A DNA stretch of 25,443 bases from an uncultured Collinsella sp. (GTDB taxonomy: Bacteria; Actinomycetota; Coriobacteriia; Coriobacteriales; Coriobacteriaceae). The position numbers were made by a program, and so were the translations under genes. Positions 15,088 through 20,737 of this stretch are shown in pieces; the first letter of the stretch is position 1; the number at the start of each line of letters is the position of its first letter. The DNA lies in assembly GCA_902493895.1 (NCBI GenBank), contig CABUQW010000029.1, forward strand, positions 1-25,443, written 5' to 3'. The notes under the pieces were generated by a model that saw only the letters and a list, made by a program, of their open reading frames with translations, was not told where the DNA came from and did not search any database.

Positions 15088-15882
15088 ATGTTTAAACTGA
15101 TTGCATCCGATATGGACGGCACACTGCTTGACGAAAACGGCCAGGTGCCTCCCGAGACCTACGAACTGATTCTGGCACTACACGAGCATGGCGTGCATTT
15201 CGCCGCATCGTCAGGTCGTCGCTACGATCGCCTGTGCGAGTTCTTTGCGCCCGTTCGCGACAAGATGGACTTTGTCGCCGCTAACGGCGCCCAGGTCTAC
15301 GCCGACGGTAAGATGGTAGACCGTGAGGTGTATTCCCACCTGGCGATTCGAAGGCTCGCCCAAGCCGTCAGGACGTTTCCCAATCTGCATCTTGCGCTCT
15401 TTGACCGAACCAAGTCCTTCCTGCTCGATGACGAGTGCAAGTTCGTGCGCGAGGTCGATAAGGACCTTCCCAATGCCGAGCGCATTTGGGAGCTGCCCGA
15501 TCCCAGCGTAAATATCATCAAGGCGAGTATCTTTTGCGATGACGGTGCCGTTATGGACAGCGCTTACGTACTGCAGCGCGAACTTGGTCAGCTCTTTACT
15601 TTTGCGCCTTCGGGCAACGCGTGGATCGATGCCATGCAGCCCGGCGTGTCGAAGGCCTCGGGCATCGCGCAGCTCGCGGAGCATTACGAGATTGGACGCG
15701 ACGAGGTCATGGCGTTTGGCGACTCGATGAACGACTACGAGATTATTCGCTTTGTCGGCACGGGCTGCGCGATGGAAAACGCGCGCCCCGCGCTCAAGGC
15801 GGTGGCCGATCGCGTCGTAGGCTGCAACCGCGACCACGCCGTCCAGCAGGAGCTCCGTCGCGTGCTGGAGAGTCTCTCCTAA
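15088..15882 (+). CDS. Cof-type HAD hydrolase (first)
   Basis: HAD phosphatases of the Cof group remove phosphate from small molecules such as sugar phosphates or flavin and pyridoxal phosphates. The 264-residue protein starts MFKLIASDMDGTLLDENGQV with nucleophile D8 and acid/base D10. The second motif Ser is in HFAASSGRRYD, the Lys of motif III is around PGVSKASGIAQL, and motif IV is GDSMND at 211-216. The large middle part (about 85-185) is the C2 cap that sets substrate choice. The ribosome binding site sits in the arm of a long hairpin directly upstream. The gene is flanked by inverted copies of a 42-nt repeat. The substrate is not predictable. Confidence 0.92.
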   Translation: MFKLIASDMDGTLLDENGQVPPETYELILALHEHGVHFAASSGRRYDRLCEFFAPVRDKMDFVAANGAQVYADGKMVDREVYSHLAIRRLAQAVRTFPNLHLALFDRTKSFLLDDECKFVREVDKDLPNAERIWELPDPSVNIIKASIFCDDGAVMDSAYVLQRELGQLFTFAPSGNAWIDAMQPGVSKASGIAQLAEHYEIGRDEVMAFGDSMNDYEIIRFVGTGCAMENARPALKAVADRVVGCNRDHAVQQELRRVLESLS

Positions 15883-15883
15883 T

Positions 15884-15958
15884 CCGGCAGATGGGGACGT
15901 TCCCGTTCTGCCGGCAGTGGGGGACAGTCCTTGCAGCTTTTTCGCGAAGACTGTCCCC
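15884..15958. repeat. Two hairpins with GGGGAC motifs
   Basis: CCGGCAG at 15884-15890 pairs with CTGCCGG at 15908-15914, with GGGGACGTTCCC in the loop. GGGGACAGTC at 15920-15929 pairs with GACTGTCCCC at 15949-15958, around an 19-nt loop holding TTCGCGAA. They fill the gap between two convergent HAD genes and share words with the repeats at 12888 and 14879. They may serve as a two-way terminator, but no long T-run is present. Confidence 0.65.
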
Positions 15959-15993
15959 AACGACTAGTCGTTTAAGAACGTCCCCAACGACTA
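15952..15993 (-). repeat. Right, inverted copy of the 42-nt repeat
   Basis: The reverse complement of this stretch equals 14879-14920 at 40 of 42 positions. Its outer end holds the TAG stop of the second HAD gene (15991-15993 on the - strand), just as the left copy holds the stop of ade. Together the copies bracket the first HAD gene like terminal inverted repeats. Confidence 0.85.
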
Positions 15994-16833
15994 GGCGAGG
16001 GTGGCCATGATGGTGCGGGCGACGCCGTCGTGGTCGTTGTCGTATTCGGTGATGGCGTCGGCGGCCTCGCGGTCTTCGGGCTCGGCGTTGATCATGGCCA
16101 TGCCGTGGCCCGCTGCCTGCAGCATGGGAATGTCGTTGATGTTGTCGCCGAACGCCCAGGCGTCGGCGAAACGCTCGCCCAGATGCTCACATAGCCACGT
16201 GAGGGCCGTTCCCTTGGTGGCGCCCTTACCCATGACCTCGATATTCATGGCGTACGAACGCGTGACCTCAATGCCTCCGAGCGTGTCGAGCGCCGCCGCG
16301 ATGGCGTCGCGATCGGCCGGGTCGTGCCAGTACATGGCGATGCGTTCGAGCGTCTCGACCTCGTCGATCTTGCTGTCGATATCCATGTCGATCGGTGTTC
16401 GTGTACGCTTAAGCGAAGCCGAGATGTGGGGGTCGCCGCCGCAGAATTCGTCCAGGCGTGTGTAGAGCGAGCGGGGGAGGAAGCACTGCCCGTCCGCGAA
16501 GATATCGAAGGTGACGTCATGGCCGGCGGCAATGCTATGGACGCGGTGGGCGATGGCGCGGTCGAGCGGTCGGCTCAAAATGCGCGTAGCACGTGAGGTA
16601 TCGGTGGGCGTACCGTCCTCGAGCTGCCAGACGCTGGCACCGTTGGCGCAGACCGCGTAGTGTACGGCGGGGTGGGCGAGGATGGGCTCAAAGATGCCCG
16701 ACAGCGGACGCCCCGTGCAGGGCACAAACTCAATCCCACGTCGAGCGAGTTCGTCGAGCATTGCCCAGGTGGCATCGCTCATCTGCTTATCACTCGTCAG
16801 CAACGTTCCATCCATATCGGAAAACACAATCAT
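15991..16833 (-). CDS. Cof-type HAD hydrolase (second)
   Basis: This 280-residue HAD phosphatase starts MIVFSDMDGTLLTSDKQMSD, with D6 and D8 as nucleophile and acid/base. Motif II is in FVPCTGRPLSG, the motif III Lys is in GKGATKGTALTWL, and motif IV GDNIND is at 229-234. The C2-type cap lies between about 85 and 190. It resembles the first HAD gene in fold only; the two are convergent and differ widely in sequence, so they are not a recent duplication. On the - strand AAAGGA lies about 10 nt before the ATG. Downstream it ends in the 42-nt repeat. The substrate is unknown. Confidence 0.92.
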   Translation of the reverse strand: MIVFSDMDGTLLTSDKQMSDATWAMLDELARRGIEFVPCTGRPLSGIFEPILAHPAVHYAVCANGASVWQLEDGTPTDTSRATRILSRPLDRAIAHRVHSIAAGHDVTFDIFADGQCFLPRSLYTRLDEFCGGDPHISASLKRTRTPIDMDIDSKIDEVETLERIAMYWHDPADRDAIAAALDTLGGIEVTRSYAMNIEVMGKGATKGTALTWLCEHLGERFADAWAFGDNINDIPMLQAAGHGMAMINAEPEDREAADAITEYDNDHDGVARTIMATLA

Positions 16834-16858
16834 TCGCTGCGATCCTTTCTACTGGCAT

Positions 16859-16897
16859 AAAAAGCGTGGCCGAGGGCGGTGATGCCCTGGCCACGCT
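16859..16897 (-). terminator. Terminator of citrate synthase gene
   Basis: On the - strand AGCGTGGCCAGGGC pairs with GCCCTCGGCCACGCT (one bulge, ATCACC loop). The plus positions are 16863-16897, followed by five T residues at 16863-16859. It starts 24 nt after the stop of the citrate synthase gene. Confidence 0.9.
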
Positions 16898-16920
16898 CGG
16901 GTTCTATAACGGTCTGCGTC

Positions 16921-18339
16921 CTAACGATCGGCGAGCGGCTTGTACTCCAGCGGCTCGATAACCGGGCGATACGCGGGACGGATGATGCGGTGCGCGCAGA
17001 AGAGCTCTTCCATGCGGTGCGCAGACCAGCCGGCCATGCGGGCGACGGCGAACAGCGGCGTAAAGAGCGTCTCGGGCACGCCGAGCATCTTGTAGATAAA
17101 GCCCGTGTACAGGTCGATGTTGGCGCAGATGGGCTTGGTCATGCCGTGATCGCGCATCACTTGCGGGGCCAGGCGCTCGATGCGCTCGATGAGCGCGAAC
17201 TCCTCGCCCAGGTCCTTCTTGGCGGCAAGCGTGCGCGCGTAACGACGGCACACCTCGGCACGCGGGTCGCTCAGCGTGTAGACGGCGTGGCCCATACCGT
17301 AGATGAGACCCGTGCCGTCGAAGGCCTGCTTGTCGAGGATCTTGCCCAGGTAGGCTGCGACCTCGTCCTCGTCCTCCCAATTGGAGACATGCGCACGGAT
17401 GTCCTCGTGCATGGACACGACCTTGGCGTTGGCGCCGCCGTGGCGCGGGCCCTTGAGCGAGCCGATAGCCGCGGCGTAGGCGGAATACGGGTCGGTGGCC
17501 GAGGAGGACAGCACGCGGCAGGCGAACGTGGAGTTGTTGCCGCCGCCGTGCTCGGCATGCAGCATAAGCATCACGTCGAGCAGCATGGCCTCGTCGCGGG
17601 TGAATGCCATGCCGCCGCGTAGGACCTGCAGGATGGTCTCAGCGGTGGAGAGGCCGGGTGTGGGGTGCGGTACATGAACCTCGGAGCCGCGGCGCTTGGC
17701 GACCGAGGCCATATGCGCGAAGGCGGCGATGCGGGGGAGACGGGCGAGCATGGAGATGGCGACGTCGATTTCGTGTTCGGGTGTAATGGCGTCGGGCTCG
17801 GCGTCGAAGGCGTAGAGCAGCAGCACGGCGCGCTGAAGCACATTCATGATGCTCGACGACACCGTGGTCATGGGGAACTCGCGGACGTATTCGTCGCTCA
17901 GGTGCCTAAAAGCACCCAGGCGCTCGCAAAAGCCGTCGAGCTCTTCCTTGTTGGGTAGCGAACCCGTGATAAGCAGATAGGCGACTTCCTCGTAGCCGTA
18001 GCGATTCTCGGCCTGGGCATTGTTGACCAGATCCTCGATGCTGTAGCCGCGAAGCGTGAGCTTGCCCTGATCGGGCACGACCTTTCCGTCGACCTTGTTG
18101 TAGCCGTGCACATCCGAGATGCGAGTGAGGCCCGCGACCACGCCCGAGCCGTCGGCATTGCGCAGGCCGCGCTTGACATTGTGCTCAACAAACAGGCCCT
18201 CGTCATAAGGGTCGGTCGGCAGGCCGTGGTAGAGGCTTTTGCTCTCAGGCGAAATCTGGCGGCTTGCTTCGTAATCCAGAACCAGGCGGCTCAAGTGGTC
18301 ATCGAAGCGGTAATAGATTTTCTTGGCGTCGTAGGCCAT
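16921..18339 (-). CDS. gltA: Citrate synthase
   Basis: The enzyme condenses acetyl-CoA with oxaloacetate to give citrate, the entry to 2-oxoglutarate and glutamate. The 472-residue protein has catalytic residues in the family positions: H264 (LHAEHGGGNNS), H351 (YGMGHAVYTLSDPR) and D409 (ANIDLYTGF). GPRHGGANAKVVSM and LTLRGYSIEDLVNNA are further family segments. The N-terminal 60 or so residues before the core are longer than in the short bacterial form, as in other citrate synthases of anaerobic Gram-positives. The ATG at 18339 follows GGAGAGGAG. The gene lies 77 nt after the ACT gene on the same strand and is probably cotranscribed with it. No other TCA gene is in the window. Confidence 0.95.
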   Translation of the reverse strand: MAYDAKKIYYRFDDHLSRLVLDYEASRQISPESKSLYHGLPTDPYDEGLFVEHNVKRGLRNADGSGVVAGLTRISDVHGYNKVDGKVVPDQGKLTLRGYSIEDLVNNAQAENRYGYEEVAYLLITGSLPNKEELDGFCERLGAFRHLSDEYVREFPMTTVSSSIMNVLQRAVLLLYAFDAEPDAITPEHEIDVAISMLARLPRIAAFAHMASVAKRRGSEVHVPHPTPGLSTAETILQVLRGGMAFTRDEAMLLDVMLMLHAEHGGGNNSTFACRVLSSSATDPYSAYAAAIGSLKGPRHGGANAKVVSMHEDIRAHVSNWEDEDEVAAYLGKILDKQAFDGTGLIYGMGHAVYTLSDPRAEVCRRYARTLAAKKDLGEEFALIERIERLAPQVMRDHGMTKPICANIDLYTGFIYKMLGVPETLFTPLFAVARMAGWSAHRMEELFCAHRIIRPAYRPVIEPLEYKPLADR

Positions 18340-18416
18340 GCGCGCTCCTCTCCGGGCCGCATCGGGGTGGCTTGCATGGGCATGCGCGCGTCAGGCTATC
18401 CCCAGCGGCTTGCTCG

Positions 18417-18704
18417 CTACAGGCGGTACATAAAGTTGAAGACGTCCTCGCGCTGGATGGACACGTTGACGCCCGAAAGCTCGCCGGCCTCGGCCAGCGC
18501 CTTCTGCAGCTCGGCGAAGTCGAGCTTGGACTCGGCGGTATCGGCCAGCATGGTCATGGTGAAGATGTCCTCGATAATGGACTGCGTGATGTCGCGGATG
18601 TCGACGTTGGCCTCGCCTAGGACACGGGTGACGCCGGCGACGATGCCGGGGCGGTTCTTGCCAAGGACGGTGATGACGATACGGGAGGACGAGATCTCGG
18701 CCAT
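18417..18704 (-). CDS. Stand-alone ACT-domain protein (UPF0237 type)
   Basis: The product has 95 residues and is one ACT domain: SSRIVITVLGKNRPGIVAGV (6-25), then LGEANVDIRDITQSIIEDIF, and a C-terminal strand FNFMYRL. ACT domains bind amino acids or other small ligands and often regulate metabolic enzymes. In many Gram-positives this type is followed by a large UPF0210/PFL gene. That partner is absent here and citrate synthase is downstream instead. The ATG at 18704 follows AAAGGG. A link between an amino-acid signal and citrate synthase is possible but only inferred from position. Confidence 0.88.
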   Translation of the reverse strand: MAEISSSRIVITVLGKNRPGIVAGVTRVLGEANVDIRDITQSIIEDIFTMTMLADTAESKLDFAELQKALAEAGELSGVNVSIQREDVFNFMYRL

Positions 18705-18751
18705 GGGAAACCCTTTCGCGTGATTGCGGCGCGCGCGGGGCGCTCCGCTAC

Positions 18752-18773
18752 GGTACAGTGTTCATCATTGTAC
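18752..18773 (-). promoter_or_regulatory. Candidate promoter with overlapping inverted repeat
   Basis: On the - strand TACAAT (plus 18767-18772) is a good -10 box about 60 nt ahead of the ACT gene; the -35 is unclear. GGTACA at 18752-18757 and TGTACC at 18768-18773 form a 6-bp inverted repeat over the -10, which could be an operator for the ACT-gltA pair. Confidence 0.4.
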
Positions 18774-19120
18774 CTGTCTGGCGCAAAAAAGGCGCGCTCG
18801 CTGCGGCGTTACATGCCTGCAACATGAGCGTAAGGGGGAAGGCCGTACGGGGAAGAGCCGCCTGGCGCGTGTCCGGCTCGTGTTGGGTTGATTTCCGATC
18901 TCAGCCGAACACATTGAGCGGACAGGCCGTTCCCGCAGTCAGCCGAACGCCTCCGACGGCTGATTCCGAACTGGAAGCGGAGGGCATCCCCGCCCTTCGG
19001 TAGGGGATACCGCTCCGCGGCGCATGCCGCGGGCGGCGCCCCTATCGGACCACCGTGACCTCAGTTGGGATGGGCCCAGCACTGCCGCGTACTCGGTGAG
19101 CTAGAGCCAACTGTTCGTCT
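18774..19120. other. Non-coding, structured stretch next to the integrase remnant
   Basis: No gene is supported here. TCAGCCGAAC occurs twice (18901-18910, 18939-18948) and CAGCCG/CGGCTG form a short inverted repeat around 18940-18962. A stem of about 15 bp joins 18977-18991 with 19003-19018, with one mismatch and one bulge. CCGCGGC/GCCGCGG (from 19015 to 19033) forms a second stem sharing bases with the first. A site beside a tyrosine integrase may be an attachment site; no tRNA gene is visible. Confidence 0.45.
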
Positions 19121-19828
19121 TCACGTCGCGTATGGCGATATTTCGGTCGTTCGGCTCGGTGATGCCGTAGCCGAGAACGCCTGGAGCGTCTCGATGGACT
19201 CCTGGATCCTCTGTTGGAACATGGGACCCGGATCGACCCTCGGCCCGAGGTGCCCGCGCCAAAGGCACGGCGTGGCGCGCAGCATGTTATGGATTTTGGA
19301 GATGGGCTCGATGTCGGCGTAGGCGTTGAGCGTCGCCATGGCGTCCTTGTGGCCGAGGATCGATTGGAGCGCCTTGATATCGCCGCCTTGGCGGATCCAC
19401 TGCGTTGCGAACGTGTGGCGAAGGCCGTGGAACGTGATCAGCTCGTCGTTGGTGCCCATGAGGCCGTTGGTCTCCGAGAACGTCTTGAACGCCCTGCGGA
19501 TATAGCTTGTCGTCGCGAAGGTCGCGCCCGGCTCCGACAGGATGTAGCAGCCCCCGATCTCGACCGCCCCGGTAAGGCCGCGCAAGCGCAGCTTTCCGCA
19601 GTCGATCTCGTGGGTTTCCTTCAGGAAGGGGAGTAGGCCGACCGGGTCGATGGGGATACCCCTGGCGTCATGGGTCTTGGTGTCCTTGATAAACGAACCC
19701 ATTCCCTTCGCGTACGCCACCGAGTGTCTGATCGAGATCAGGCCCGTCTCGAAATCCACATCGCACCACCGAAGGCCGCAGACCTCGCCGATTCGCATCC
19801 CCGCGTGCAGGGCGAGTACGACCGCCCT
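19121..19828 (-). pseudogene. Tyrosine recombinase/integrase, N-terminally truncated
   Basis: The catalytic half of a phage-type integrase is present. AVVLALHAGMRIGEVCGLRW holds the first catalytic Arg, HGLRHTFATQW holds the His-x-x-Arg pair, ILGHKD the second His, and TLNAYAD the Tyr nucleophile. The whole N-terminal arm-binding and core-binding part (normally about 150-200 residues) is missing: reading upstream, the frame meets the TAG that ends the XRE gene at 19829-19831. A start at 19798 (MRIGEV) lies inside the catalytic domain and would give a protein without DNA-binding parts. It is most likely a remnant of an integrated element, left by a deletion whose edge lies at about 19829. Confidence 0.85.
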
Positions 19829-20080
19829 CTAATCCTCGGCGGACCAATCGAGTCCGAACTCCTTTCGGGCATCCTCTTCGCTCATGACTTCGAGAAGGTC
19901 TCCGGGTTGGCAACGAAGGGCGAGGCATAGCTGCTCGAGTGTGTTGAAGCGAATGCCGCGAATATGCCCTTTTTTAATACGGGACAGGTTCACGGGCGTG
20001 GTTCCAATTCTTTCGGCAAGTTCGTTCGAGGAAATCTTTCGCTCGGCCATGATCTTGTCGAGGCGAACAATTACGGGCAT
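19829..20080 (-). CDS. Small XRE-family regulator (YozG-like)
   Basis: The 83-residue protein is a single Cro/C1-type helix-turn-helix: VRLDKIMAERKISSNELAER (5-24), IGTTPVNLSRIKKG as the recognition part, then FNTLEQLCLALRCQPGDLLE. This is the pattern of the HTH_26/YozG group. These regulators usually sit directly after a DUF2975 membrane protein gene, as here (9-nt gap, AAGGAAA before the ATG). The pair is likely to control its own operon and perhaps the divergent ABC genes. Its TAG stop is in frame with the integrase remnant that follows. Confidence 0.88.
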   Translation of the reverse strand: MPVIVRLDKIMAERKISSNELAERIGTTPVNLSRIKKGHIRGIRFNTLEQLCLALRCQPGDLLEVMSEEDARKEFGLDWSAED

Positions 20081-20089
20081 GGCGTTTCC

Positions 20090-20602
20090 TTACGCAATCT
20101 CGTCGGAGTCGAGGTACAGCTCTCGGGCGTACAAGAAGAGCTGGGAAAGCATGAACAGGACGATGCCGAGAACCAGAGAGGTCCAATCGAATGATGAAGC
20201 GATCTCTTGGGCGCCGACGGCCCCCTCGCCGCCAAACATCGAAACGGAGGTTTTGAGTGAGCCGGCGTAGAGGCTGGTGGCAGCTTGAACAACGAAGAGA
20301 ATGCCGAGCACCTTCAAGCATGTCGCAGACCCTTTCTTGAAGGGGTCTCCGCTCTTGATCGTCCACACGAGAACGGCGCTGAGGATGGTCGTAGCGATAC
20401 CGATGACGGCAGGGACCAATGTCGAGATCGCAAGGGCTGGATACGCGGGGGAGTCTGCAATTACAGGGTTGTCGAGCACTTCGATTGCTGGCTTTAAGGA
20501 GAACGCCACTTGTGCGATGGCGGTGGCGCAAAGGGTCGCAGAGGCTATCGCACATGCGATGCGGAAGGAATGAAGCCGGGGAGTGCGATTGTCGGAACTC
20601 AT
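20090..20602 (-). CDS. DUF2975-like membrane protein
   Basis: The 170-residue protein has four likely membrane helices at about 14-34, 57-81, 95-114 and 140-158. It ends in a short cytoplasmic tail YARELYLDSDEIA, which resembles the conserved end of DUF2975 proteins. In this family the membrane protein is paired with a small XRE regulator, and the helices may sense membrane or peptide stress and hold or release the regulator; that role is inference. The ATG at 20602 follows GGAGG. It is divergent from the ABC permease, with a 135-bp shared region between them. Confidence 0.72.
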   Translation of the reverse strand: MSSDNRTPRLHSFRIACAIASATLCATAIAQVAFSLKPAIEVLDNPVIADSPAYPALAISTLVPAVIGIATTILSAVLVWTIKSGDPFKKGSATCLKVLGILFVVQAATSLYAGSLKTSVSMFGGEGAVGAQEIASSFDWTSLVLGIVLFMLSQLFLYARELYLDSDEIA

Positions 20603-20639
20603 AATAACCTCCGAAGAATTTAAAAAACTCAGGTTACTT

Positions 20640-20674
20640 TTTAACAGTTTATGTTAAATTGACTTTGCCGGCAA
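20640..20674 (-). promoter_or_regulatory. Candidate promoter and operator of the DUF2975-XRE pair
   Basis: On the - strand TTGCCG (plus 20669-20674) and TAAACT (plus 20646-20651) are spaced by 17 bp. The perfect inverted repeat TTTAACA/TGTTAAA (20640-20646, 20652-20658) covers the -10 box. This is the expected place for an autoregulatory site of the XRE protein. Confidence 0.45.
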
Positions 20675-20681
20675 GTAATAA

Positions 20682-20704
20682 GGGCCGAGCATTTTGTTCG
20701 GCCC
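20682..20704 (+). promoter_or_regulatory. Hairpin upstream of the ABC permease
   Basis: GGGCCGAGC at 20682-20690 pairs with GTTCGGCCC at 20696-20704 (one G-U) around an ATTTT loop, 33 nt ahead of the permease start. The T-rich part after the stem is poor (CCTCTGTTCC), so it is a leader hairpin or a weak terminator. Confidence 0.5.
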
Positions 20705-20737
20705 CTCTGTTCCGACTGGATGAGGTTAAGGTTGGCG

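Noticed and set aside
18758..19003. 81-codon frame on the + strand in the gene-free stretch
   Set aside because: No ribosome binding site, no recognisable protein pattern, and it crosses the repeats and hairpins of a likely non-coding segment.
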